NCBI GenBank assembly: GCA_947247005.1
Contig: OX365948.1
Span: forward strand, 8,308,001-8,372,000
Origin: Spisula solida
Taxonomy: Eukaryota > Mollusca > Bivalvia > Venerida > Mactridae
Direction of reading: 5' to 3'
Length of the DNA: 64,000 nucleotides
The notes beneath the pieces were generated by a model. That model was not told the origin of the DNA, searched no databases, and was given only the letters and a program-made list of their open reading frames with translations. Below, one piece after another: positions 47,820-60,072 of the stretch (the first letter of the stretch is position 1; each line of letters starts with the position of its first letter). Position numbers and translations under genes: made by a program.

Positions 47820-48259
47820 TTATGGATTTAGCTGACAAAGCAATTGATGAAGTTGTTGGTAACCAGGATGACGTGGATAATCGTAAGACAGAAACCTGTA
47901 AGGAACCAAGACGAGCTAAAAGTGCATTTGTTCGATTTCCGAATGGATCCGACGTGTTCCAACAGACGTTACGGGAAATGCGTTCAACACCCAATTCTCC
48001 GGTTAAAGACTATGATGACAGTGAATTAGGACCACCCAAGTCAACGTCTACACGACGGTCATCACTCTCCAGCATTAACTCGGTGATTACAGACACTAAT
48101 TATATAACAAACAATCCAAACATGTATCTCTCTTGTAAGAGATATCCCTGGGTTTGTCGACAATCTAATTGTGTACATAAACAAGGACGATCACAATATA
48201 GCTTATACAATGTCATAGACAAAGTGGCTGTAGCTAACACAGACGTAGTGAATAACTAA
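47820..48259 (+). CDS. unrecognised protein, possibly secreted; last exon
   Basis: From the AG at 47818-47819 the frame is open for about 146 codons to TAA (48257-48259). An earlier AG at 47773-47774 keeps the same phase and would add 15 residues. An in-frame ATG at 47822 could alternatively start a single-exon protein. The sequence starts with an acidic helical part (DLADKAIDEVVGNQDD), has basic pairs (PRRAK, STRRSS, CKRYPW), a Ser/Thr-rich middle and four Cys (one in TETCKEP, three in SCKRYPWVCRQSNC). Basic pairs with few cysteines after a signal peptide are reminiscent of a peptide-hormone precursor, but I recognise no known peptide family. The antisense frame at 47776 is a shadow. Confidence 0.48.
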
Positions 48260-48943
48260 TTAACAAAAAAAACAGATGTGCATTTTGTGACTTGTTTTAC
48301 ATTTTAGTAATGCGCGCTGTTGCGATTGTCCATTTTGTGTAAGTGCATTTGTGATATTTTCAGTTTTGCCACACACTTGGTAGACGGGAGTTCCCTTGAC
48401 ATGGACTAAATACTATTCTAACACGATCTGCGGATTAATCCATTAAACAAAGAGCAGACAAGAGCATGTTTTATTACCCCCCATAAAACATACCTATCAA
48501 ATTGGCTGTTACTATTTACGCCCCGTACCACGTGACATATTTATGAATGAATGAACGTAAACTTTATCGTAAAAACTTCCAAGAGTCGCCAACAAGGCGA
48601 GTTGCACGAGAATCCAGTGTTACAGCTATGACGCATCTATTTTTAGAAACTCCAATATAGTCTCGAAACTAAGTTTCATGAAAACTTCTGATTATCAATT
48701 CATTTATATTTTTCATTTCATGAAATAGATACCCTATCTGCTCGTGTAATTAAAATTGTTTCAATGTTTAAAATGTGTTATTTCCTTCAGAAAATTACGA
48801 AGGTCGTTTTCATTAACGAGGGAGGTAATTGTACCAGCTCATAAGCCACTCAATTTCAGCGTGGAATTATGTTAAATGACAAATGGGTCAAAATCGAATG
48901 CGCACAGTTAAATAGTGCGGGGTATTATCGTGTTTAGAATCGA
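48260..48943. other. non-coding stretch
   Basis: Probably the 3' region of the preceding gene at first; no AATAAA close to the stop. Nothing else recognisable. Confidence 0.4.
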
Positions 48944-49087
48944 AATAAAAACTCTGTTCTTGTATTTTGTCGGTGAATAAAACACGGGCACTCGTTCGGA
49001 TGCGGAAAATTAAATCTAATTTTTCCGCATCCGAACTCCTGAGCATGTTTTATTCACCGACAAAATACGCGAACAGATTTTTATTTC
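48944..49087. mobile_element. palindromic element, full hairpin
   Basis: ATTTTGTCGGTGAATAAAAC on the left pairs with GTTTTATTCACCGACAAAAT on the right; the arms close at GGATGCGGAAAA/TTTTCCGCATCC near 49015. A related half-copy lies at 60836-60945. Confidence 0.8.
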
Positions 49088-49789
49088 TTAAGTATAGTAA
49101 CAACACGTAGCTAGTTGAATCACTTGTGCATCGTACGAGGCGTTTGTAAAGCAGCCTGAATACACAAGGCCGGTTTTTGTAGACCTAATAATTCCTAGTT
49201 TAACGAAACGGCAACGTCCAAATCGGCGCTTGTTCGGTACAATTAAACTAGCATTTAGAAATGATTTATACTTATGACGTTTCGGCAGCCACTGTAAATT
49301 GAATGTGAGAATTTCATTATCCTGGGATTGTATCTTTTAAGTCATTACGACCCCGAAGGCTTCCCGAAGCCGAAATTCGCTAAATCGGGATGGTTCGGCA
49401 TGTCTAAGCGATGTTCTGGAACTGTTCCGTATCATTCATGTACGCTTCTGTAAGTCTTTTGGACACTTCGGGACCGAACAATTTTCGGCATTAAAAGTTT
49501 GAACATTTGCACACCGAAGGTATAAATCGGGATAACCGGAAATTCATCGGCAACCCTCGATACTGTTCTCAAACGTGTCGGAATTCATTCTGTATCCTCG
49601 GGAATTCTTCTTCGGTGCTTCATAATACTTTCGCTATCCCAAGCAATGTATTTCTGTGTATTTTGAGTAAATGTCTTTATGCACACCATAGAAGTATGCA
49701 CATCATATAAATCAGGTGTCAATCATACTCGATAGCTCCTCCTTTATGTTCTACTGGACACAAACGGTTAAAGGGGATTATGCACGTCT
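49088..49789. other. non-coding stretch
   Basis: A GC-richer patch at 49320-49600 repeats TTCGG/CCGAA words but gives no recognisable gene. Confidence 0.4.
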
Positions 49790-50310
49790 AAAAATAATTT
49801 GATTCTGACAAAAATATGGTTGCTATGGCGATAGAACGAGAGAACATATGCCCAAATCTGGACCCTGCCGTAACTTATTCAATTTTCAAGCTAGGTTCAT
49901 GAAACTTGGTATGTGGGTAGGTGCCAACAGGGAGATTATGCACATCTAAATATGTTTTAATTCTGACAATAATTGTGGTTGCTATGGATACGGAAATATT
50001 TCAAAATATGGAATCCTGCCATTACTCATACAGTTTACGAGCTAGAGGTATGCAAAGGTTTATGAAACTGGATATGTGGGTAGGTGCCAATAAGGAGATT
50101 ATGCACATCTAAATACGTTTTGATTCTGACAATAATTGCGGTTGCTTTGGATACGGAAATATTCAAAATATGGGATCCTGCCATTATTCAAACAGTTTAC
50201 AAGCTAGGGGTATGCAACTTGGTATATGGAAAGGTGTCTATAAGGAGATTGTGTACACTTAAATATTTTTATTCTGACAAAAATGTGGTTGTTATGGATA
50301 CATAAATAGT
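49790..50310 (+). repeat. 163-bp tandem repeat, about three units
   Basis: Units repeat at 163 bp (for example GAGATTATGCACATCTAAAT near 49932 and 50095), each with a GATTCTGACAATAATTG word, a GGTTGCTATGGATAC word and a CTGCCATTA word. The frames at 49921 and 50084 are by-products. Confidence 0.88.
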
Positions 50311-51465
50311 TAAATTACTTCCCTGTAACTGGATCTTTGTATAGACACATTTCAGTTTGACGTCACAAGCACCTGTTACTGTTTACCTGTTTATCTGTTT
50401 GGGTGGCAGAAAGGGGCCAGCATTTATAAATACACATAGGCACAGGAATTTTGTTTTCTAAATAACCTTTTCATTTTTTGGCCGAATTTCAATATATTTA
50501 TATCAATGTAAAGCGCTTGACTTTCATATTTTAAAAATGGTATCGGGTTGTATATTTTTAAAGTTCAAACACACCCGAATAATGAATTTAATTATCAAAA
50601 TTATTCATCTGGTTCACTACCAACAAATTTCAAGTTTAAATAGTTGTTAAAACAGGGAATTTCAGATAAGAAAAGTATTTTTACATAATCAAAATATGAA
50701 TTTAAAGAGCTTTCCATAGATATAAGAAACTTGTAAATTGTTCGAAAAATGAATTAGTAGTCTCAAATATAAGATTACTAGTTTTAAGACAATATCAACC
50801 GTATATATTTCCTGCCATCCAGATAAAATCAATAACCAACACTTGATGAAATCTTGTTACAATTTTTAGAACACAAACAATAATATGAAATGTGCCTTAA
50901 AAATGATCAATGCTATATCGACAATTTATGGTATATGCATAATAGAGATCAATGTTGGGATGGCACCTATTAAGTAATGCTTCCATTTGACAGAAGTTGT
51001 GATTGCCATGGCAACAGAAGCATTAAATATAATTTAAAGGTCATGGCTTTAAACCGGTAGGGGACTTCTGCTTGCAATTCTTAGTGACTTTTTGATCAAA
51101 GCACTTACGGAAATCATAAACTTAAGTTCAAACTTAAATTCTCTATAACTCTTACACAGCTACAAATAGTGACAAAGGGTTGCTCGTTTTTAATGATTAT
51201 TCAGTCAACAAAGTCCTAAATCCAAAATCTGTCCACAATGTGTAGGTATTGAAGTATAATTAAGAATTTAAATTTCGACGTAAGATTAAGATTTCCTAAG
51301 TATTCTGTTATTTAAAACAGTACCAGGGGTTTTGACTGAAAACACATTGGGTATGTGGACATGTACGTATACTACATGAATGAAAATACCAATTCATTCT
51401 AGTATCGGCATCAAATGTGACTAAAAAGTAGTCAGTGTGGTGTATCGTGAACATTTTATTGTGTA

Positions 51466-51493
51466 TGACGTCACGCGACGTCACACGACGTCA
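51466..51493. promoter_or_regulatory. three phased ACGTCA (CRE-like) sites
   Basis: TGACGTCA (51466-51473), CGACGTCA (51476-51483) and CGACGTCA (51486-51493) are spaced exactly 10 bp, about one helical turn. TGACGTCA is the consensus CREB/ATF site. No gene start is recognisable nearby, so function is inference. The site lies in the part deleted from copy 2 of the duplication. Confidence 0.4.
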
Positions 51494-51639
51494 TTTGTTA
51501 TGAATCTGTCCCGCTCCGCGTTGATCTATTGTGTTGTTTCATGTTTAGTGTGACTGTTATATATGAACCAATCCCATGGTGTTTTCACGATCTATCAAGC
51601 AAAATTATATTGTATATTTGTCTGTGTTATTTTTGTACA

Positions 51640-52356
51640 TAAAATGCGTCCAACTCGAAAATACGAGAAATCGACGTTCATCTCAACATTCAAAAAACAG
51701 GCTGTACCACGCTTACAGTTATGAAAAAATCCAATGTCGAGCTGGACAATCGACATCCATCTAGATATTCAAAAAACAGACAGTACCACGCTTACAGTTA
51801 TGAAAAAAATCCAATGTCGAGCTGGACAATCGACGTTCATCTCGACATTTAAAAAACAGACTGTACCACGCTTACAATCATGAAAAATTCCAATGTCGAG
51901 CTGGACAATCGACGTTCATCTCGACATTCCAAGGAATGACTGTACCACGCTTACAGTTATGGAAAAATCCAATGTCGTGCTGGACAATCGACGTTCATCT
52001 CGACATTCCAAGAAAAGACTGTACCACGCTTACAGTTATGGAAAAATCCAATGTCGAGCTGGACAATCGACGTTCATCTCGACATTCGTTAAAAAGACTG
52101 TACCGCGCCCACTGTTATAGAAAATTCCAATGTCGAGCTGGACAATCGACGTTCATCTCTACATTCAAAAAACAGACTGTACCGCGCCCTCTGTTATAGA
52201 AAATTCCAATGTCGAGCTGGAAAATCGAGGTTCATCTCTACATTCAAAAAAACAGACTGTACCACGCTTACAATCATGAAGAATTCCGATGTCGAGCTGG
52301 ACAATCGACGTTCATCTCGACATTGGAAAAAACAGGCAGTACTGCGCCTCCAGAAC
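51640..52356 (+). repeat. 79-bp satellite, forward block
   Basis: About nine units of 79-83 bp. Each has a 37-bp core bounded by AATGTCGAG and CTCGACATT (inverted ends, so it can form a hairpin) plus a spacer with an A-run and CTGTACCACGCTTACAGTTA or its variant CTGTACCGCGCCCACTGTTA. Confidence 0.95.
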
Positions 52357-54070
52357 GTCGATTGTCCAGCTCGACATTGGATTTTTTCATAACTGTAAGC
52401 GTGGTACTGTCTGTTTTTTTAATGTCGAGATGAACGTCGATTGTCCAGCTCGACATTGGAATTTTCTATAACAAAGGGCACAGTACTGTCTGTTTTTTTG
52501 AATGTCGAGATGAACGTCGATTGTCCAGCTCGACATTGGAATTTTCTATAATAGTGGGCGCGGTAGAGTCTGGTTTTTGAATGTCTAGATGGATGTCGAT
52601 TGTCCAGCACGACATTGGATTTTTTTCATAACTGTAAGCGTGGTACAGCCTGTTCTTTGAATGTCGAGATGAACGTCGATTGTCCAGCTCGATATTGAAA
52701 TGTTTCATAACTGTATGCGCAGTACTGCTTGTTTTTTTCAATGTCGAGATGAACGTCGATTGTCCAGCTCGACATTGGAATATTCTATAACAGTGGGCGC
52801 GGTACACTCTCAGTCTTTTTTACGACTGTCGAGATGAACGTCGATTGTCCAGCTCGACATTCAAATTTTCTATAACAGTGGGCGCGATACAGTCTGTTTT
52901 TTGAATGTAGAGATGGATGTCGATTGTCCAGCTCGACATTAAAACTTTGCATATTTGTTAGATGGGTACAGTGTGTTTTTTGAATGTCGAGATGAATGTC
53001 GATTGTCCAGCTCGACATTGGAACTTTCTATAACAGTGGGCGCGGTACAGTCTGTTTTTTAATGTAGAGATGAACGTCGATTGTCCAGCTCGACATTGAA
53101 ATTTTTCATAACTGTAGGCGCAGTACTGCCTCTTTTTTTCAATGTCGAGATGAACGTCGATTGTCCAGCTCGACATTGGTATTTTTCATGATCGTAAGCG
53201 TGGTACAGACTGTTTTTTTGAATGTCGAGATGAACGTCGATTGTCCAGCTCGACATTGGAATGTTCTATAACAGTGGGCGCGGTACAGTCTGTTTTTTGA
53301 ATGTAGAGATGAACGTCGATTGTCCAGCTCGACATTGGAACTTTCTATAACAGTGGGCGCGGTACAGTCTGTTGTTTTAATGTAGAGATGAACGTCGATT
53401 GTCCAGCTCGACATTGAAATTTTTCATAACTGTAGGCGCAGTACAGCCTGTTTTTTCAATGTCGAGATGAACGTCGATTGTCCAGCTCGACATTGGAATT
53501 TTCTATAACAGTGGGCGCGGTACAGTCTGTTTTTTGAATGTAGAGATGAACGTCGATTGTCCAGCTCGACATTGGAATTTTCTATAACAGTGGGCGCGGT
53601 ACAGTCTGTTATTTGAATGTAGAGATGAACGTCGATTGTCCAGCTCGACATTGGAATTTTCTATAACAGTGGGCGCGGTACAGTCTGTTTTTTAATGTAG
53701 AGATGAACGTCGATTGTCCAGCTCGACATTGGAAAATTTCATTCTTATAATGGCGACACAGTACCTATATCGAATGTAGAGATGGATGTCGATTGTCAAG
53801 CTCGACATTTGTATTTTGCATATTTATAAGATGGGTACTGTGTGTTTTTTGAATGTCGAGATGAATGTCGAGTGTCCAGCTCGACATTGGAAATTTACAT
53901 TATAATGATGGCGACACAGGCCTTATTTCCAATGTCGAGATGAATGTCGATTGTCCAGCTCGACATAGGAAATTTACATTATAATGATGGCGACACAGGC
54001 CTTATTTCCAATGTCGAGATGAATGTCGATTGTCTAGCTAGACATTGAATGTCGATTGTCGATTGCTTTG
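52357..54070 (-). repeat. 79-bp satellite, inverted block
   Basis: The same unit continues for some 21 copies in opposite orientation after a switch near 52356 (CTCCAGAACGTCGATTGTCC). Units nearer the right edge have different spacers (ATAATGATGGCGACACAGG). Two spacer types, GCGCCCACTG and GCGTGGTACTG-like, alternate irregularly. Many short minus frames here are by-products. Confidence 0.95.
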
Positions 54071-55775
54071 CCAACTTCACACATGCTAGGATAATTTCTC
54101 AAACAATGTACTTGAACTTCTGTTTTGATCGCCCAACTCGAAAAATATTCCAAATCTTTTCGCAGAAAGCACTATAGTATCTATATATCGATAAATAAAC
54201 AGTGGCGCTGTAACACAAATATAAACCAATATCAACATTTTAAGGGGTGGAGTGAGAACACAAGTGGGAGGGGTGTGGTAAACAATAATTCAGAATTTTT
54301 GAGAAAATAAAAGGGCTCAAGCAGACACCTTGTATTGTATGTATACTACCACTGTAACGTTACACCAACAACTCGTTAAAAAAGGGCCATCCTTTTAAAA
54401 TAGTTTGTTTCAAAGAATGTGTGTGCCTTTCAGTACTCGTTCCTAAACACACAAATTGACAAATGTCACGAGCCAAAATTCACACCATGCTTACATTGTA
54501 ACTCCAGGGAACAAACTCTTTTTTAGTGTTTGGCTGAAAAATGTTTACTTTAAAAGATATTCAAGAAACATTGCCATATTTCTACTTTCGGTTTGCAAGG
54601 TCATTGAAGTTTGGTGTGATACAGGTTCATAAATCTTTTTATAATTATTCCTTTGTAACAGTTTCTTCCTTATACTATTGACTATGTAGTCAACAACAAA
54701 CGTTGACTCTTAATGTTACGTTGACTTTGTTTGTGAACGAGCAAGATTTGCATTGAAAGTGCTGTCATGCTTCAATAAATTCACTTTACTGATATTTATT
54801 TTTTGTTTAACTTCAAGGGTAAATATAGTGCATCATAATACTATGCTTACTGTACCCAACACATTTCAATTTTAAGAATAAATTGCTTTTGAAAAAAACA
54901 TGCTCAATCTCACTAAAAATTATACTCTAATACCTTAAGCGCTCTTTATCAAGTCATTGGACCGTTTCTGGCAGCACTTTCCTGAAATAAATGTCGATTC
55001 CGTATGTAGTCACAGTGTATAAACGAGTCAACTTCCGGTTATCGCAATAAGTCATACACGTTAAGTTGTATAGTCTCCCAATAAGTAATACAGTACTCGG
55101 AAATCATAGATGCTTTTGTCGCAATAAGTCATACAAACTGAATTGTATAAGCTCACAATAAAACATACAGTGATTAGGTTTTACACGCTGTGGTGGTTCA
55201 CGTGTTCAACGTTAAACGATTTTTAATAATCAACTACACGGAAATGTTGTACATAAATGATTTTTATACTGGTATAAAATGTTTTAAAACAGAAACTGAC
55301 TAGCCGACGTGTACACACCCTGGTTAGCCGACGTGTTTAGTCTATCAGTTCATCGAATACACACCGTGAATAGGTATCACGCTAGAAGACCGTATTACGT
55401 GACTGCGCATGCGCCTCGCTCGTCAGAAATGCTCATGATATTGCCCCCTATCCACATACTAAGTTTCATAAACCTTGCTTGGAAACTGAGCTATGACAGG
55501 ATCCAGATTTAACGGACGGACGGTTGACGACTTATTGGATGTTTCTTTTGTTAAAAATTACTCACCAAGAGAAAAATACCCAATAAGAGACTTACAGAAT
55601 GAATAGAATGTTCTCACGAACGGACATTTTGAGTTATTATTTTGTTCCCTCATACCCAACAATTGGCCATTCGTGTGCCCGGACGAACGGATGGACGTAA
55701 TCACTGACTTGACATTGGTGGGTTTTCTTTTGTTTATCCTTTTGTTTGTAAAACCCCATAAGCAACATTTTGCAC

Positions 55776-58700
55776 ATATCGACAATTTATGGTATATGCA
55801 TAATAGAGATCAATGTTGGGATGGCACCTATTAAGTAATGCTTCCATTTGACAGAAGTTGTGATTGCCATGGCAACAGAAGCATTAAATATAATTTAAAG
55901 GTCATGGCTTTAAACCGGTAGGGGACTTCTGCTTGCAATTCTTAGTGACTTTTTTATCAAAGCACTTACGGAAATCATAAACTTAAGTTCAAACGACATT
56001 GAAATGTTTCATAACTGTATGCGCAGTACTGCTTGTTTTTTTCAATGTCGAGATGAACGTCGATTGTCCAGCTCGACATTGGAATATTCTATAACAGTGG
56101 GCGCGGTACACTCTCAGTCTTTTTTACGACTGTCGACATGAACGTCGATTGTCCAGCTCGACATTCAAATTTTCTATAACAGTGGGCGCGATACAGTCTG
56201 TTTTTTGAATGTAGAGATGGATGTCGATTGTCCAGCTCGACATTAAAACTTTGCATATTTGTTAGATGGGTACAGTGTGTTTTTTGAATGTCGAGATGAA
56301 TGTCGATTGTCCAGCTCGACATTGGAACTTTCTATAACAGTGGGCGCGGTACAGTCTGTTTTTTAATGTAGAGATGAACGTCGATTGTCCAGCTCGACAT
56401 TGAAATTTTTCATAACTGTAGGCGCAGTACTGCCTCTTTTTTTCAATGTCGAGATGAACGTCGATTGTCCAGCTCGACATTGGTATTTTTCATGATCGTA
56501 AGCGTGGTACAGACTGTTTTTTTGAATGTCGAGATGAACGTCGATTGTCCAGCTCGACATTGGAATGTTCTATAACAGTGGGCGCGGTACAGTCTGTTTT
56601 TTGAATGTAGAGATGAACGTCGATTGTCCAGCTCGACATTGGAACTTTCTATAACAGTGGGCGCGGTACAGTCTGTTGTTTTAATGTAGAGATGAACGTC
56701 GATTGTCCAGCTCGACATTGAAATTTTTCATAACTGTAGGCGCAGTACAGCCTGTTTTTTCAATGTCGAGATGAACGTCGATTGTCCAGCTCGACATTGG
56801 AATTTTCTATAACAGTGGGCGCGGTACAGTCTGTTTTTTGAATGTAGAGATGAACGTCGATTGTCCAGCTCGACATTGGAATTTTCTATAACAGTGGGCG
56901 CGTTACAGTCTGTTATTTGAATGTAGAGATGAACGTCGATTGTCCAGCTCGACATTGGAATTTTCTATAACAGTGGGCGCGGTACAGTCTGTTTTTTAAT
57001 GTAGAGATGAACGTCGATTGTCCAGCTCGACATTGGAAAATTTCATTCTTATAATGGCGACACAGTTCCTATATCGAATGTAGAGATGGATGTCGATTGT
57101 CCAGCTCGACATTTGTATTTTGCATATTTATAAGATGGGTACTGTGTGTTTTTTGAATGTCGAGATGAATGTCGAGTGTCCAGCTCGACATTGGAAATTT
57201 ACATTATAATGATGGCGACACAGGCCTTATTTCCAATGTCGAGATGAATGTCGATTGTCCAGCTCGACATAGGAAATTTACATTATAATGATGGCGACAC
57301 AGGCCTTATTTCCAATGTCGAGATGAATGTCGATTGTCTAGCTAGACATTGAATGTCGATTGTCGATTGCTTTGCCAACTTCACACATGCTAGGATAATT
57401 TCTCAAACAATGTACTTGAACTTCTGTTTTGATCGTCCAACTCGAAAAATATTCCAAATCTTTTCGCAGAAAGCACTATAGTATCTATATATCGATAAAT
57501 AAACAGTGGCGCTGTAACACAAATATAAACCAATATCAACATTTTAAGGGGTGGAGTGAGAACACAAGTGGGAGGGGTGTGGTAAACAATAATTCAGAAT
57601 TTTTGAGAAAATAAAAGGGCTCAAGCAGACACCTTGTATTGTATGTATACTACCACTGTAACGTTACACCAACAACTCGTTAAAAAAGGGCCATCCTTTT
57701 AAAATAGTTTGTTTCAAAGAATGTGTGTGCCTTTCAGTACTCGTTCCTAAACACACAAATTGACAAATGTCACGAGCCAAAATTCACACCATGCTTACAT
57801 TGTAACTCCAGGGAACAAACTCTTTTTTAGTGTTTGGCTGAAAAATGTTTACTTTAAAAGATATTCAAGAAACATTGCCATATTTCTACTTTCGGTTTGC
57901 AAGGTCATTGAAGTTTGGTGTGATACAGGTTCATAAATCTTTTTATAATTATTCCTTTGTAACAGTTTCTTCCTTATACTATTGACTATGTAGTCAACAA
58001 CAAACGTTGACTCTTAATGTTACGTTGACTTTGTTTGTGAACGAGCAAGATTTGCATTGAAAGTGCTGTCATGCTTCAATAAATTCACTTTACTGATATT
58101 TATTTTTTGTTTAACTTCAAGGGTAAATATAGTGCATCATAATACTATGCTTACTGTACCCAACACATTTCAATTTTAAGAATAAATTGCTTTTGAAAAA
58201 AACATGCTCAATCTCACTAAAAATTATACTCTAATACCTTAAGCGCTCTTTATCAAGTCATTGGACCGTTTCTGGCAGCACTTTCCTGAAATAAATGTCG
58301 ATTCCGTATGTAGTCACAGTGTATAAACGAGTCAACTTCCGGTTATCGCAATAAGTCATACACGTTAAGTTGTATAGTCTCCCAATAAGTAATACAGTAC
58401 TCGGAAATCATAGATGCTTTTGTCGCAATAAGTCATACAAACTGAATTGTATAAGCTCACAATAAAATATACAGTGATTAGGTTTCACACGCTGTGGTGG
58501 TTCACGTGTTCAACGTTAAACGATTTTTAATAATCAACTACACGGAAATGTTGTACATAAATGATTTTTATACTGGTATAAAATGTTTTAAAACAGAAAC
58601 TGACTAGCCGACGTGTACACACCCTGGTTAGCCGACGTGTTTAGTCTATCAGTTCATCGAATACACACCGTGAATAGGTATCACGCTAGAAGACCGTATT

Positions 58701-59079
58701 ACGTGACTGCGCATGCGCCTCGCTCGTCAGAAATGCTCATGATATTGCCCCCTATCCACATACTAAGTTTCATAAACCTTGCTTGGAAACTGAGCTATGA
58801 CAGGATCCAGATTTAACGGACGGACGGTTGACGACTTATTGGATGTTTCTTTTGTTAAAAATTACTCACCAAGAGAAAAATACCCAATAAGAGACTTACA
58901 GAATGAATAGAATGTTCTCACGAACGGACATTTTGAGTTATTATTTTGTTCCCTCATACCCAACAATTGGCCATTCGTGTGCCCGGACGAACGGATGGAC
59001 GTAATCACTGACTTGACATTGGTGGGTTTTCTTTTGTTTATCCTTTTGTTTGTAAAACCCCATAAGCAACATTTTGCAC
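55776..59079. repeat. tandem duplication, copy 2 with internal 1557-bp deletion
   Basis: Begins exactly where copy 1 ends and contains the equivalents of 50915-51133 and 52691-55775 joined directly at 55994/55995. The missing part (51134-52690) holds the CRE-like sites, the forward satellite block and the first inverted units. The arithmetic closes exactly: 4861 - 1557 = 3304. The 79-bp satellite in this copy covers 55995-57374. Confidence 0.93.
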
Positions 59080-59144
59080 CCCGTAAGCAACGGAATGAAA
59101 TTCATTTAATATAGCCTTTTGTTCCCCACCCAACAACTACAAGT

Positions 59145-59185
59145 GGGTGAGTACGGACTGACGGACGGACGGACAGAGGGCTAAC
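59145..59185. repeat. GACG simple repeat
   Basis: ACTGACGGACGGACGGACAG. Similar short GACG runs occur near 55510 and 58820. Confidence 0.7.
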
Positions 59186-59307
59186 CTATAGTCCACTCCG
59201 GTTAAAAATCGGTAGGGGCCAAAAAATAGCCTGGCGTTTCGTAGCTCACATTACACTATGGTTCATACATCTCACTAGAAACAACCACGAACGTTAAGAA
59301 TTATTCT

Positions 59308-60021
59308 TCAGACATTCAGTACAGAAGACGCTTGCATGAGGAACAATAGCACCAACCATAGATAACAACACTGTATCACTTGTTGTGAAGTCGCCTGGTT
59401 CTTTTGCAAAGATTCCATGTACACGAAGTAATCACGAACACATAAGGTGTTATTTATCATTTTCTCGGTTATTGCAGGAGTCGATTCGATTTGATTTTTT
59501 AATGGAATCATCCTCGTATCTATTCTAGCACAATTCTGTAGGATGTAGGGTGTTATTGGCTTACTGTACAGACATAAAGACCTACTTCTATCATGGGCTA
59601 GTATATCTAGATCGTCTGGTAAGTGTGTGTATGACGTAAGCGAAACTTGCGTACTCGTAGAATGCGTGATATTAGGAACTGTAATCGTAATAGATTGTTT
59701 AAACACGTGCGCGACACGTGCAAGTAAGTCGTCACGTGTACAGTTTTCCTGCGTGTATAGATAGTATAATAAATATAGGTTTGATGTGTTCCTACTTCTG
59801 CCTATGACTGTACCACATCTACCGCATGGCATATAATCACCAAACGCAGAGGTGACCCCTTCGTTTAACGACATAAATGATTGAGGCATGGATATTGGCC
59901 TCTCTATTTCGATGTTAAATATGGCTATAAAAGTAACCCCTGTTGATTGGAGTATACCATGTCTACACACGCCATGATATGGTATGCTTGTATCTGGACA
60001 AACGAGTTTTAAGCACGAATC
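59308..60021 (-). CDS. second visible ectodomain exon of a molluscan GPCR-like gene
   Basis: The exon opens after the acceptor TTCATTTATTGCAG at 60021 in phase 0, which matches the phase-0 donor of the exon at 62491-63378. It starts DSCLKLVCPDTSIPYHGVC, contains further paired cysteines and N-glycosylation sequons (for example in ENCTRDD and NITHS), and has a LQNCARIDTRMIPL segment near the end. I have seen this order before the membrane domain of molluscan receptors related to family-2 (Methuselah/adhesion-like) GPCRs. The 3' edge is uncertain: the frame runs to a stop at 59308 through a hydrophobic VIQCCYLWLVLLFLM stretch, but a weak donor (ACAA/GTGATA) lies just before it. If the stop is real the product would be anchored by one hydrophobic tail and would lack 7TM. 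Confidence 0.6.
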   Translation of the reverse strand, partial: DSCLKLVCPDTSIPYHGVCRHGILQSTGVTFIAIFNIEIERPISMPQSFMSLNEGVTSAFGDYMPCGRCGTVIGRSRNTSNLYLLYYLYTQENCTRDDLLARVAHVFKQSITITVPNITHSTSTQVSLTSYTHLPDDLDILAHDRSRSLCLYSKPITPYILQNCARIDTRMIPLKNQIESTPAITEKMINNTLCVRDYFVYMESLQKNQATSQQVIQCCYLWLVLLFLMQASSVLNV

Positions 60022-60072
60022 CTGCAATAAATGAAGAACATGTACACAAAAATATACGAAATACGCAAACAT

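Larger units (their letters stand above)
50915..55775. repeat. 4.86-kb tandem duplication, copy 1
   Basis: This interval is followed at once by a second, shortened copy (55776-59079). 50915-51133 matches 55776-55994 at an offset of 4861 bp; 52691-55775 matches 55995-59079 at 3304 bp. Identity is very high over the parts I compared. The part after the satellite (54071-55775) is non-coding; its frames at 54125 and 55309 recur in copy 2 and are not recognisable. Confidence 0.93.

Noticed and set aside
52785..53651. Minus-strand frames with a MSSWTIDVHL start
   Set aside because: The peptide is the translation of the 79-bp unit; it recurs in every unit and in both duplication copies.
51640..54070. 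CRISPR-like pattern (palindromic 37-bp core separated by 42-bp spacers)
   Set aside because: The spacers are themselves repeated, orientation flips midway, no cas genes exist and the window is eukaryotic. It is a satellite.
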